A stretch of 64,000 nucleotides of DNA, taken from the NCBI GenBank assembly GCA_027625915.1, contig JANTQA010000075.1, positions 2,728,001-2,792,000 on the forward strand, in the 5' to 3' direction. Of this stretch, positions 45,415 through 58,677 are shown piece after piece. The stretch comes from Anaeramoeba flamelloides (lineage: Eukaryota > Metamonada > Anaeramoebidae). A program made the position numbers and the translations under genes. Under the pieces are notes generated by a model. That model worked only from the letters and a program-made list of their open reading frames with translations. It made no database searches and was not told where the DNA came from. How positions within the stretch are numbered: the first letter of the stretch is position 1; each line of letters begins with the position of its first letter.

Positions 45415-48400
45415 TTAATTTTTTTCATTTAATTCCTCTGATTGGATCAATTTTTGAAGTAGAAATTCAACGGCTGATTCTACATCGCCATCTGTTGCAA
45501 CAAGTGCTTCAATATTGTTTTCTGCGACAGTAAATCCCATTTCATTTAATTCTTGTAATTCATTTTGATATTGAATTATTGGATCAATGTTTTCTGTTTG
45601 GCTTTGGTTTTGGTTTTGGTTTTGGTTTTGATTTTGGTTTTGATTTTGATTTTGGTTTTGATTCATTCCGGACATTGGATTCAAAAAATCAAATAACCCA
45701 AAATTCATTCTATAATAAGATCGAAATAAATAAAAATGAAAAAAAAAATATTTAATAAATAGAAATTTACCATAAAAATTGTAAATTTTAATAAACAATT
45801 TTCATAAAATAAAAAAATAATAAATAAATTTAAAAAAAAAATTACAAATTATTTGGGTTTTGGTTTTGGTTTTGGTTTTGGTTTTTGTTTTGGTTTTGAT
45901 TTTGGTTTTGATTTTGATTTTGGTTTTGATTATTATTCATCCCACCGAACATGCCATTCATCATATTTTGAAAGAGTGGTGAATTCATAGCAGATAATAA
46001 TCCACCCATTCCATCCTGTTTACCTCCAGATCCTCCCAATCCGCCCAATCCTCCCAATCCTCCTAATCCTCCCAACCCTCCTAATCCACCAAATGGGTTA
46101 TTTTGTTGTTTTTGTTTCCATGGGTTAGGCAAGGGTTTATCATTTGGTTTTTTATTTTTATTATCAATTAAAATAGTTTGATTTTTATTATTTTTTTGAT
46201 TTTTCTGGCGAGTGTTCTCAGATAGTGCTTCAAATAATGGTTCTTGTACATCATTATATAAACTCTGCAAATGATTAAATCCACCTGGTATTCCTGAAAT
46301 CTGATGCATCTGCAAATCCAATGATCTCATCAATTCATTAAATGAATCAGGATCTTGCATATCTTCCATCATCTTTTCCATTAATTCTGAATTTTGAAAT
46401 AAAGATTCTAACTGTGGGTTCTTTTCTAAAACCTAAAATTGTTTTTTGTTTATATGAAAATTGAAAAAAAAAAAATGAAATTACATAATTTTAATAATTA
46501 AATTGATTTTATTTTTATTTTTTATTATTTTTGGAACAACAAGAATATTAAATAATCAACAAATAATTAAAATGTTTGTTTTGTCTTCTCTCATGAATAA
46601 ATGAGACAGACTTTGACATTAATTTGATCATTTTCATCAAAAAATACTTCATACTTTTAACTAATTGATTTTAAGTCCGCCTTCAAACCAAAAAAAAAAA
46701 AAAAATTAATATGTTTTTTTTTTTTATTCATCACCAGAAATTTTTAGAATATTTTTTCTCTTCTTTATTTTAATTTTGAATTTTTTTTTTTATTTATTAT
46801 TTTATTTTGCACCTTAATTTTATAGATAAATTATTAAAAATATTCTTCAATCAACCATTCAATTACTTTTTAAAACTTATATTTAAATTGTAACTTTTTT
46901 CTCTTTTTGATTTTTCTATATTTTTCTATATTTTTCTTTCTTTTTCCATAATTTAATCTTGGATTTCAGTCTCATTTTATTAATTACAAATCAATTTTAA
47001 GATGGTTAAAGTAAATATTAAATAATATTATTTTATAATTAGTAGAGAATAATTAATCAATGGAAAAGTTTCTTATATCAATTTCAATATATTTTTTATT
47101 CTTTCTTAATTCTTTATGTGATACAATTATTCAATTTATTTAATTTTTCAATTATTCGGTTTGTTCTAATTGTAATTATTGAAAATCATATTAATATTTT
47201 TTTTTGAAATTTAAGATTTATATTTTTGAAAGAAAAAATAAAACCTTGTGTTTAGTTTGTTTCCCAAAAAATATCGAAAATTAAATTAATTTCATTTAAA
47301 AATGTTCCTAATTAGTATTTTTGACAAGATTATCAGAATTTTGTGATTTCTGATATTGAATCCCAATTGATTTCAAAATAAAAAAGTTTTTTTGAAATCT
47401 TTTTTAAACTTTAAAAATCATCACACTAAAGAAAATTATTCTCTTATTTTCAATTCTTTTTATTTTGGTAAAATGAAATTGATCCAGCCAATTTAAAGTT
47501 ATTTTTCAAAAAGTGAGAGTTAAACGTTTGAATAATCCATCATCAAATTGTTGTATTTAAGTTTTCCAACCATTTGCATAGATACTGTTTAAGATGATTA
47601 GTTTTAACTTTTTGAAAATGGCTGTCTTAATTTTTTACTTACGCTTAAATTATTTTTTTGCACTAACTTAAAATAATGTCGTCGACCAAAAATGTTTTAA
47701 TTAAAAAGAAATTTTTTCAAGATAAGACAACTTAAAAAATTTTAGATTCGTTAATTTTTCAAATGGTTTGATAAATTTAATTATTAGATCCAGATCAAAG
47801 ATTTTTGAAAAGTATTTATAATAAAACACAAATCAATAATATCTTGTGTTCAATTTCAGTAAGACTTTACAATTAAAATTGTAATTTTTCTCCATAGAAA
47901 CATTCAGTGAAACCTGAAGAGCTAAATATTAAAACTTTTTTTTTTTCTTTATTATGGCAAATAATACAATATAACCTCAGTAAAAATTTGGAATTAATTT
48001 ACCTTTTCTTTTCAATAATTTCAAATTTATTCAGTTATACTCCTTTTTAAAATGAAATTTTTCTTTTTTATTAAGAAATATACTAATAAATTTCATTTTA
48101 AAAAGGAATTTAACACATTAAAATTTGAATTCCAAAAATTGAATAAATTATCATTTACTTTATTATTTCATTTTCCAGTTTCTCTTAATATTTACAATTA
48201 AAACCGAAATTTTTTCCAGATACTGATATTTGAATAATAAATCGAATAAAATTTTGATTAATTTTTCTTATATTGTCTTTTACAAATAGAATTTGCAAAA
48301 AAATAGATTGAAATTTGTGATCTCTATTTATTTGTTTGTTTGTTACTTTTTTTTTTTTTGCCATATTTTGACTATATTTTTGGTGAACTATGAAATCCTA

Positions 48401-51400
48401 ATCAAATTAAAATAATTTTGAAGAACTGAAAAAAAGATTATCGCTGAAATTTTTGTCCCATTAAAATTTCAAATACCAGTAAGACAGCATAAGAGTTTTT
48501 GATCTGTTAATTTTTTGATTTACAAATGGTACTGTATATTTAATTAAAAATTTGAACTAAAGACTGTGAAAAGTGTTTATAAAAATACAAAAAAAAAATG
48601 ATCTTTATTTTTTTTCAAATAACTGACTAACATAAAACACAGAAATTTTCAAAACGTGGTAAGATCCATTTTTTTGATCAATTGAAAATATTCGTAAAAA
48701 TCTGGAAATTTACTCCTATTTTTCAGATAAAATCAATAAATAATTATCAAGTAACCATTAAATATTTCAATTTGGGTATTGACAAAATATTCTAAATCTA
48801 TCGATTTTTACTCTTCACGATCCACTATCATGAAAAAATTTTTTTCAAAAAAAAATTAATCATTTGCTAATTTTTCACTTTTTAATAACTTCACTTATAA
48901 TGAACACTATTAGTGAATAAAATATCTTTAATCATAAAATTATTTTTCAAGATATTTTACAATTAAAGTTGTAAAATCCAATTTTCCAGGTTCTAGAAAG
49001 ATTTTTTTCGGATTTAATAGTAAAAAATTTGAATATTTTTTTTTTCACAGTTAAGAGGTTATAATCATATATTTTAAAAGCATTTTAAATTTAATAAATA
49101 TCTTTTAAATTGGATAATCAATTATTTTGGACTATTTAAGAATTATTTATTGATTTAAATTGAAAAAATATAATTTTGATTGATTTTTCCGTTAGGTTTT
49201 TTTTGATTTTTGTTTTGATTAGAAAATTAATAGATTTTCGCAGATTAAAACAAAAAGTAAAAAAAGCCGCCATTAGGTTTCCAGAATTTAAATTAATTGA
49301 TTAAAATCTTTGATTTTTCTCTATTCTTTTAAATTCGGGAAAAGCTAGGCACTATACGACACTCTACGGCACTTGATGGTACTCTACTGACACTGCAATA
49401 ATTATCATAATAATTTTTTTTTCAATATTCCAGTTTTATTCGATGAGTGCAGCATTTTCAAAAATATTATTTATTATCTATCAAAGTAAATATATCCAAG
49501 TTGAATTTAAACTAAAATTCATCCTTCCGTTTATTTGGAATTTTTTACCCCAAAAAATACCTTTTTTTCTTGACTAGAGACTTTTAAAAAAAGGGTAGTA
49601 CTACTAACAACAATAAATACAATAGTCTCATGAATTTGAAGTTCTGTAATTTTGATTATATTGTGAATAAACTTTATTATTAAAGATGAAAGGTTAATAA
49701 AAGTGGTAGTTTTGTCAAACTTGTTTTTTTTTTAATTTTATTTTTTCATACTAGTGTTTTGTAAATGTAGAATTTCAAAAATTTACCAAATCTGTAAACT
49801 TAATTGAGAAAATGTCTGGAAGCAAAAATCTAAGTTTGACATTATATTTTAACTCATTGGAATCATTTTTATATCAATTTAAAATATATCAATGTATTGT
49901 AATTGGGAAAGGTATTTTATTTTTATGAATTCATATTAAAATCAGGATAAACTATTTGTTTTAAAATTTTTCCTTTGAGTTTTCCTAATTTAAATATAAA
50001 TTTTGAAAGAATTAATAAAAAAACTAATGGAAAATGCAACTCTTACTTTAGGAATGTAAAAACAAAATAATTATCATAATACGGCTATTTTAGAAAAGTG
50101 ATAACTTTTTTTTTTTTAGATTGTCAGAATTAAAACTTTTTTAAAGTTTTCTCTTCACAAGTGTAAATATGATTGTAGTCAAAAATAGAGTTTTTGTAAT
50201 TTTAGAGATAAATAACGAGTTCAATGCATTTATCCACAATTTTGGTAATATTAAACTAAACACCCCATTTTTATTTTTGAGCCCAAAAGGATTTTCAATA
50301 TAAAATCGTTTGGTAAATACCAATACTTTGTTTGAAAAATGATTTTTTGAAAAAAAATTGAAAGATTAGTATTTACCAAAAGATTTTTTGATTAAAATTA
50401 TTATTAGTTTATTAAGATAATCAGGATATTATATTTACTGTTATCAAAATTTAGATAAACACATTGAACTCTTTATTTATCTCTAAAATTAGAAAAACTC
50501 CATTTTTTACAACATTCATATTTATTCTTGTGTTTTAATAAAGTTGGTGCTTTTTATTTAAAAAAAGTGCTTTTATTACCACTCCAACCTCTACATCGAA
50601 TTTAAAGATTGAATTATCACTTTTTTCAAATTGAAAACTTGATAAAAGTTTTTTAAAATTACACACTTTTCTAAAATGACTGTAAATGTTTTCTAATATT
50701 TTAAATTGATCATAAAAAATTGATCTTATTGGGTTTGAGATTTGAAAGTAAGAATTTAAAATTAAAATTGGATATTTTGTGTCAAAAGATTTTGGATAGA
50801 GCATTTATTTTCAAGGGTTAAAAGTTAAAAAACGCCTAATCTGTTAAAGAGAGAATTTTGAAGTGATTAAATGTGGGGTCTTCTAATTCAAAGAGTATCT
50901 TTACACATACCATTAGAAGAATTTTTAACTCAATTTAATTTTCTAAAAATTATGGATCGAGAACTTTGTTTTTCGTTAATGTGGATAAATTGCAAAAAAT
51001 TAAAAACAATTTTTAGTTCAATTTTCATTTTTCTAAATCTGATAAACCTACTTTAAAAACATTTCATTTCATTTCAAAAGAACATTTTGAAGAAAAACTA
51101 ACTTACAAACTTTCTTGTAATTTAAGCCAATGAAATTCTTGATTCAAAGCGAAGTTAAAAAAAATTTAAACAATGCAAAATGAACACGGCAAGAAAAGCA
51201 CAATTCATATAAATACTTTCAAGATTTTTTCGAACTTTCAGACTGGCAAATTCTGCAAGATTTCAGTCTCTGATATTCTTTCATATTTTTTCAAATTTCA
51301 AATACTTGATACAAACTTTTATAAGCTCAAAAAAGGGTAAAAAATAATAATTAACAAAAGATAAACTAGTCCCTTAATTTAACTTTGATTTTTGAAAGTT

Positions 51401-52923
51401 ATCCAAAAGAAAAATATGATTTATTAACTTTCAATAACCTGAAAATCTTTTTATGAAAACCAAAAAGCGGAAAGTTGTTTGAATTACATGTTTTTAAAAG
51501 TTTGACTTGTAAAAATTTTTAAATAGAAAGTTGTTGAATTTTGATCTTGTAATTCCTTTCAAAATTTGGAACAATTTCAAAAAAACAAAAGTGATGTTAA
51601 GGAAAAAAAGTGACTACAATTTTTGTGCTATTTTTGTGGTGAAGCAGAGAGTTTTAGACCATTTTTTTGAATTTTACAATACCGTAAAGAAAATTTTCTT
51701 ATCGATTTTCATTATTTTGTTTTTGTTCTCCTTTTTGTTATGGTTTCTTTTGGGAATTAAAAAACAAAAAACTAAAAAGTGAGAATTATTATCAAATTAA
51801 TTAGTAATTAAAAAATCAATGCTTTTGGACGGTTTTTGTTTTTTTTCTCAAACCTTTTGAAAATGAATACCTCTGTAAATGATAAGTTTCAAATAATTTG
51901 ATATTTGTTTTGAAATCATCAAGCAAAATCCATAAGATCACTCGACTTTAGTGTTAATTTATGATCAATTAGAGTGAAAAAAAAGTTTTATTTAATTTTA
52001 GCAAATAGACACAACTGTTTAAAAAAAGTGTGTACTAAAAGTTTTATGAGTTTTGCCCATACTGCCTAAAATGGGTAAATTGAGCAGTTTTAAGTGCCTC
52101 CATAAAAACTTTTTAGTTTGTGCTTTTATCAAATCGGAATAAAAAAAAAAAATAATAACAAATTTTGTAAAAAGAGAAGAAGCCTTACTTTTTTCATTCC
52201 AGGGAAATTTTTCATCATATCACGAAGCATCTCTGGGTTTTTAAACATCTGTTTGTTCATTTCTTTAACAAGAGGGTTTTTGAGCAATTCTTGCATTTGC
52301 CCCATACCAAACGGTGAATTATTCTTTTTTTTTTCTTGTGCTTTTTTTAAATTGAAACCTTCTTCTCCCAAGTCATTTTTTTCTTCGGGTTGGACGACCA
52401 AATTTATTTTATCTTCATCTTCGATTTCTGTTTTAGTTTTTGGGGATTATTTTTTTGTAAAAAAATTTAACCAATAAATAACGAAAAGAAATAAAAAGAA
52501 ACAAAAAATTGGTAATTAATGAAGAAGGCTCTTTTGAAAGAAAAAGAAAAAGAAAAAATGGTGAATGTTTTCTTTGTGTTGAAAAGAAGGGTTGGTGATC
52601 CAAAGTTGTGGAATTTTTAATCATTTCATTCCAAGAGGTTTGCAAAATAAAATTAAACCGAAACTTTTTTTGAAAAAAAAAAAGAAGCAAAAAAAAAAAC
52701 ATGTTTGTTATTTTAATCAAAACAATGGGGATTCCGTACCATAACTTTTCAGTGTTCTTTCGTTTTCCAAGATCTTTCCATTATGAATTAGCCTTTGTCG
52801 AACAGTGGCTACGCCAATTTTTGAGAGACATAATTTTTTTAAGGATTTTACTTTTTTGGAGTCTTCAATTTCAAGTACAAAAAGTTCTCCTTCAATTGGT
52901 TTAATGTTGAGTTTGAGTTTCAT
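45415..52923 (-). CDS. Ubiquilin/Dsk2 family shuttle protein, four exons (434 aa)
   Basis: Coding exons on the minus strand: 52923-52740, 52427-52189, 46432-45846, 45709-45415. All three introns are GT-AG and the phases close without a break. Residues 1-74 are a ubiquitin-like domain (LKKLCLSKIGVATVRQRLIH, ILENERTLKSY, KINLVVQP) that in this family docks on the proteasome. Residues 105-240 hold STI1-type helices (MQELLKNPLVKEMNKQMFKN, ESLFQNSELMEKMMEDMQDP, SGIPGGFNHLQSLYNDVQEP) that bind hydrophobic clients. A GGL-repeat and an NQ-repeat linker follow, the latter encoded by CAAAAC-type hexamers. Residues 384-426 are a UBA domain with the MGF loop (394-396) and DVESAVEFLL, which binds ubiquitin. 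It acts in the cytosol and nucleus, delivering ubiquitylated or membrane-protein clients for degradation. The length is near that of yeast Dsk2. The ATG at 52923 is used; a TTG codon precedes it. Intron 2 is unusually long. Confidence 0.93.
49190..49395. repeat. Foldback repeat, copy 5, with GGCACT array, inside an intron
   Basis: CCGTTAGGTTTTTTTTGATT, AATAGATTTTCGCAGATTAA and AATCTTTGATTTTTCTCTAT match 120-660. The end carries GGCACTATACGACACTCTAC-type units (49347-49394), as at 669-730. Confidence 0.65.
50871..51130 (+). pseudogene. Decayed coding fragment shared with 22304-22543, inside ubiquilin intron 2
   Basis: The plus-strand frame from 50871 reads LHIPLEEFLTQFNFLKIMDR and KKLKTIFSSIFIFLNL, then stops; past the stop a YFEEQL-like block (HFEEKL) follows as in the 22304 copy. 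It lies antisense to the ubiquilin gene. The family is unknown; an F-box-like start is only suggested. Confidence 0.45.
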
Positions 52924-55900
52924 CAAGAAAAATTATTAAAATGGTTTTTGACAGTTGAAATGAAAAAAGACAAAAACAAAAGTGACTAAAAAAGAATCTA
53001 AATTTTTAAAGATAACAAAAAATGAAAAAGTTAAGGATTTTTAAAGAACTAATAAAAGTTAAACCAAGTTTAACTTCATTATAGTGCCTAAATACTATTT
53101 TGTCTCAAATACAATTTTATTTGGAATTTACAAATTTCTTATTTCCAGTCGAAAATAGTGTAATTTTTTTTGAAAGAAGATAGGGTATAAATTGGTTCGT
53201 TAGTTACTTAGTTTTACCTTCTTGCAAAAATCAATCTAGTAATTTGAGTTTATATTTATGAATCTTTTTTCGAGATGAATTGAAATGAGTAGCTCATTTT
53301 CAAAAAGATAAAACACAATTCAGGAAATTATCACTCCAAACTATTCTACTTTAGTTGTTTTCATCATGAATTTGTGAGTTTTTCAAAAGATTGTTTTTTC
53401 CTTTTTGGAAAATAGTAGCAACTTTTTGCAAGTATAATATTAAGCCGAAGTGAGGGTTTGTTTTCCGAAAAGTCAGTTTTAAAGTTTTTAAACTCATCAA
53501 TCTGTCAGAAATAAAATATCAAAGATTGACAAATTGAGATTTTAAAGTGCTATCATAATTTTATGGAAAGTGGACATTACTATGATGTCTAACAAAATAT
53601 TTGTTGATTTAAAATGATGTTGAGTCAAGGTATCTAGTTCAAATTTGAAAATTTTAGTTTTTTTCGAAATTTTGTTTATTTGGTTCAAATAACATTTTTC
53701 AATGTTAAATTTTTGTTCTTTGACATTATGAGATTTAAAAAAATAATTTATTCTTTATTCCCTTTCATTCTACTTTATTATTAAATATTATATAATAGAG
53801 ATAAGTTATTGCAAAGATGCAATAGATATTTAAATATAAGTTGATTAGTAAGTAAACCAAGAGGTAAATAAAATGTATTTTACTTTTGTATTGGTATATC
53901 TTATTGAATTTTAAAAAGTTTTTGGCTATACAATAAAGGGCTTTTTAATTTTTATCAAAAATCCTCAAAATGAAAAATAAAATTCCGATTTTTTGACTTT
54001 TCTTTTATTTGACAAACTTTGAAATTATTGTTATTTTATCAATGTATTATATTTCAACTTTGAGAAAACACAAACTTCACACAACAAAGGAATTAAACTA
54101 AATCTGATATTTTAGACCCCCCCCCCCCCCCACTTGAGAAATTATCACCTCTAATTAACACAATTTGAGGAATTCTGTTTAATAAAGTTACATCCAAACT
54201 GGATTTTGTAATTGTATATAAAAAGTTCAATGAGTGATTTTGTTACATATGACTGTTTTTTTTTTTTTTTTGTTTTGATTAGGAAATAAACTTTTCTTCT
54301 ATTAAATATTTGAAAATAAGATTTTCAAACCTGGAAATATAAAACTTGTATTCATTAATTAGAAAGGATAATTTAAATTTTTAATTTACCTTACTAGAGA
54401 CTTTGTGATTTATATTAATAAAATATTTCTTGTAACATCAAGTTTACTAAAAAAAAAAAAAGATCTAAATCATAAAGGTCTTATAAAAAATTTCAATTGA
54501 AAAGTTTTTATTAAAATCTTGTTTTTCATTTTTTCTATTTATTGGTTTTTGAATCTTTAAATTGTAGAAATTGAAACTTTTAATTGTTTTTTTTTCAAAA
54601 AAATATTTTAATAACTATAATATCCTTGATTTTATCCTTTTTAACCTTTTGAAATTTCCACTTTTAAGTTGTTTGAGTCGCCTCTCTGTTTTTTTTTAAG
54701 GAATATCGGATTGAAAAAAGGAATGAGGAATTATTATTAGAATTGGTAGACTTGACCATATCTAACATAACCAAAATTGATCTGATCAGATCTTAAATGA
54801 ATCTATCTGAACTTAACCAACAAACTGAAGACACTGATAAAATTTAAAACAGAACATGGCCAATCATAAAGGAAATTTCCAGAAAAACTACAGGGTCGTT
54901 GAAAGGATTAGTTTTTGCTATTAGACTGATACCTTCTACAGGTATTTTGTTATAAACAAGATTTGGGAAACTTGCAAAAAAATAAATAAATAAATAAAAA
55001 ACATCATAAAAATACAAAAATACAAAGCAGCTCAAAAGAAAATCTTTAAAACAATTTCATTTTCTTAAAAACTCATAAATCTACCAATTCAAGAATATTT
55101 ATAAATTAGGAAATTAAAACTTTAGAAATTAACTAATTTCATTTGATCAATAGTTATTCAAATATGTAGATATCTTTTACAAAACAAATTATGATGACTC
55201 CCCAAAAAGTATCTAACTTAAAATGAAACAAGGACCAAAATAAACAACAATTGAGATGTAAAAACCTTTTATTTTATTTTTTGCTTTTTTTATTATTTTT
55301 TCAATATCTTTCTAATTCTTTATTTTCTTTCTCTTTTTCTTATCTTTACTTCGAAACAAATTTTTTTTCTTTTTCAATTTTGAAGTGAAGATACTTGATA
55401 AGTTATATTCCGAACAAAAGTATAGTTAGGATACCAAACAATAAAAAGGATAGTGTTTCGGCAAGTTCCTTAGATTGTAATATAGTATATATATATATTT
55501 AATTTTTAAATTAAAAAGAAAATTTTTGAAATTTTCTTTTTTTTTTTTTTTTTTTAAATTAAAAAAAAAACCTAAATAAAAAAATAATGTAATTGTGTTG
55601 AATAACGACGCTCTTAAATAAAACAAAAATAAATAAATTATTGTTTTTTTTTATTCAGTTGTTTAATATTGTGTCTAAAAAATATTATGAAACCTGGAAT
55701 AATTCCATTTTATTTTTTAATTTAAAAAATAATAACTTTAATTTGAAAATATAATCCTAAAGTAATTCAATGAAAGAAAATTATTTGTTGTTACTTTGAT
55801 AATTAAAAAAGAAAAATTGAAAAATATTAATCTTATTTTGACATTTTGATAATCTGTGGTTATTGTATAAAAAATCATAGATTTTCAGCTATTTTTACTT

Positions 55901-57229
55901 TTTAGATAGTTGTTTTAATAGTCTATAAGTTATTTTATATTTAATAAAAAATACACAGAAAATTACTATATTTTACATATAGAAGATGATAATTGATATA
56001 TCTTTTGATTCACTGTAATCCGGTTATATTAGTTTATTGTTATCAAGTGTTGGTTTATATTAATAATATGTTTGTTTATTTTTATTAATATTAAGAATAA
56101 AATAAGTGGTAAAATTATATAATTTGACTCTAAAACTGCTTATAATCTTTTGTTTTAAATAAAATTTTTAGAAACTTTTAATAAATAATTAAAATTACAA
56201 GGTTATCATCATGTGTAGACAATTTACCAGATTTTCAAAAAAAATAAAAAAAAGACCTTCTTTATAAATGGATAAAAAACACATTGCTGAATATTTAAGT
56301 ACACTTCAATTCAACAAAATGGGTTTTTATTCATAAAAAAATTCAATTTTTTTTTTATATCAATACCCTGTTTAATCAGCCAAATTTGTAAAAAATTTAA
56401 TACTCCAAAAAACAATATACAAATAACAATTCAAATTTTTAGATACAATGGAATAAGCAGAATATAAATCAAATTTTCAAAAAAAAGTGTTCATTTAGAA
56501 TTGTTTTGTTACTTAAATTTGGTAAAAAGTTTGTAATTTAAACTTGTTACCAGCTGTAATTTTACAAATGAATAACCGCCCTTATAAATAATGATGGACA
56601 AATTTGTTTTAGAATGTATCAAAAAAAAAAAAAAAATCATAACACTAAATATTCCGATCATTTTCTTTGGGGTTCCCTTAGCAGCATGAATAATCATACA
56701 CTATGGATATATGAATTAAAAAAAAATTAATATTTGGGATTTATTGTAAAATATTCACTTTTTTGATATTATTTGTAAATATAGTTCATAAATTCATTAA
56801 CCCGAGGATACAAGAGAGTATTTGTTATTTTTTTAAAATAATTCCCAAATAAAAAACATTGGATTCAAGTAAATCGGGGCTTGGTAACAGCCAGAATAAT
56901 AATAAAATAAATAAATAATAAATTTAAATTTTCACAAAATATATGAAAAACCATTTGAAAAGTATAGATAAAACAATCACTGGATTATTTTTTCAACAAT
57001 TCGTAATGAGGGTAATAATTTTAACATTTTGATACATTTTAAGAAACAAATTTTTAATCTCTTATTTTTTTTTCAAAAGTTGGGTTTGATTTATTGATTG
57101 TTTTCGACTCTTTAATAACCAGAGTTCCCAAAATGATTCCTTTTTTGGAATTTTTTAAATCATAACAATTTAAATTTAGAATAATAATAGGATAATAATT
57201 CTAATTGAATTGATTTTTAGAAGCGTTTT
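52924..57229. other. Gene-free stretch upstream of ubiquilin
   Basis: No gene is supported across about 4.3 kb. A 15-C run lies at 54117-54131. A 63-codon minus-strand frame (55035-54844) has a more ordinary composition than its surroundings (PVEGISLIAKTNPFNDPVVF) but no partner exons or known family; it may be a remnant. An AT-dinucleotide run lies at 55487-55497. Confidence 0.4.
54117..54131. repeat. Homopolymer run of 15 C
   Basis: Fifteen consecutive C in about 80% A+T DNA, the longest of four G/C runs in the window. Confidence 0.9.
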
Positions 57230-58130
57230 ATTCTTATTAAAGTACTTGTAGAATGATTTTTCAAACACATTAAAAATTATTTTATTCTGATTTAATGGGA
57301 TCAAAAAAATGAATTTTTATTTTGTTATCAATACTCTATTAAAAAAAAAATTCTATTAATTGAATTTCAAAGTAAAATAATTTACTTTACAAGGAAGAAA
57401 CATAAAATTAACAGGATTTAACAATAAAAACGAAACATAAAATTCCAAGAAAAATATTCTCAAATATTTATTTTTTTGAGAAATATTAAATTCTTTTTGA
57501 AAAAAAAAAAAAAAAAAATTATTTACAGCCGTTCCAAAGCTACTAAAAAAATTTAAATAAAACAAAATTGAATTTTCCAGGTTTAATTTCCGTTTTAGAA
57601 AAATTCTGAAATAAGAGTTGTTATTTAAAAAAAAATTCAATAAAGGGGCTATTATTTAAATTTGGAAATAAGAGTTATTATTAAAAAAAAAATCAAGATT
57701 CCATGAAACTTAAAAATTATCGGTCCAAAAAAGCACAAAAAATATCAATATTTAATGATCTTTTGTAAATTTACATTTTTTGAACAATATTTTTAAGTGA
57801 TTAATGGGTCTTCAATTTTTTCTTTTTTTGATATTCCAAAATTTGAATAATAGCTTATTTATTAAAATTTTCTTTTGAATAATAACTCTTATTTCCAAAT
57901 TTAAATAATAGCCCCTTTATTGAATTTTTTTTTAAATAACAACTCTTATTTCAGAATTTTTCTAAAACGGAAATTAAATTTTGAAAATTGATGGTATTCT
58001 ATTTAAAAACCAAATTTAAATAAGAAATAAGTTCAAACTTGTTATTGAAATAAAAAAGAATAATTTTATTACAACCAAAAAAAGAATTATTTGCAAGTTT
58101 TTTTCGAAAAGCAATCAGAATGTGAACTCT
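57230..58130 (+). repeat. Dispersed repeat R9, copy 2, carrying an insertion
   Basis: Both flanks match 31040-31500 in order (TTATTTTATTCTGATTTAAT and CTCAAATATTTAT on the left; ATTCTATTTAAAAACCAAAT and CCAAAAAAAGAATTATTTG on the right). Between them lies a 419-bp inverted-repeat element absent from the other copy, preceded by an isolated TACAGCCGTTCCAA end motif (57524). Confidence 0.55.
57571..57989. mobile_element. Inverted-repeat element with 112-bp arms
   Basis: The arms 57571-57682 and 57878-57989 are complements of each other without gaps and nearly without mismatches over the inner 90 bases (GAAATAAGAGTTGTTATTT and AAAGGGGCTATTATTTAAAT against their complements). The outermost 22 bases differ at about four. 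The loop is about 195 bp with no frame. High arm identity implies either recent formation or ongoing arm-to-arm conversion. Confidence 0.85.
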
Positions 58131-58677
58131 GGAAATAATTATTAAGAATGTTTTATCTATTTTTTTTTTCTTTATTTAGAAAATCTATGAATTTTTACAA
58201 AAACACATTGTTTAGTAAATTGTTGTAATTAATTTTGGAACTTGATTCTAAATTAGAATTTTTGAAAAGTTCATCATATTGGTGTTTTAGTTTGTGATCA
58301 GTTTGTTTCCAATAAGAAAAACAAATAAAATTAATTAAAAAAATCAAAAATGTAAATTAAAAATCTTAAATGCAATAGAAGTTTCTTTGAAAGTTTTATT
58401 TGCCTTTAGTTGGGTATACTAGTTTATTATCATTCAAAATCAAGATAATAAAAAAATCTAATTCCAAATTATATAAAAAAATGAAATATGATCAAATGAA
58501 ATTCGAAATAAAGAAAGGGTTGCTTTAAAAAAAAAAATAAAATAAATAAATTTCTAATCTTCGAAAAAAACTTTGAGTTAGTTTAAGTTCTTGATTAAAA
58601 ATCTCATAATTTTCGAAATATCCAAGATTACCAGAAGAAGAATAATCTATTTCAAAAAAAAAAAAAAAAAAAATAAT
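58131..58677. other. Gene-free AT-rich stretch
   Basis: I see nothing beyond A-rich runs here; it is the 3' flank of the minus-strand membrane protein gene. Confidence 0.4.

Larger units (their letters stand above)
46433..52188 (-). other. 5,756-bp intron 2 of the ubiquilin gene
   Basis: It begins GTAAGG after the codons for FPGMKK and ends TTTTAG before VLEKNPQ, both in phase 0. Its two sister introns are 312 and 136 bp. It holds a foldback repeat (49190-49395), decayed coding shared with 22304 (50871-51130), and short frames of 60-90 codons with no family match (50804-50535 minus, 51531-51782 plus). No complete nested gene is recognisable. The rest is A- and T-runs. Confidence 0.85.

Noticed and set aside
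45597-45660. CRISPR-like or minisatellite array in the (TTGGTTTTGATTTTG)n stretches at 45.6 and 45.9 kb
   Set aside because: They are the coding repeats for the NQ linker of ubiquilin, in frame in two exons, without spacers.
54844-55035. 63-codon minus-strand frame with PVEGISLIAKTNPFNDPV as an exon
   Set aside because: Composition is plausible, but no partner exon, family match or second copy can be found, so it is only noted in the gene-free entry.
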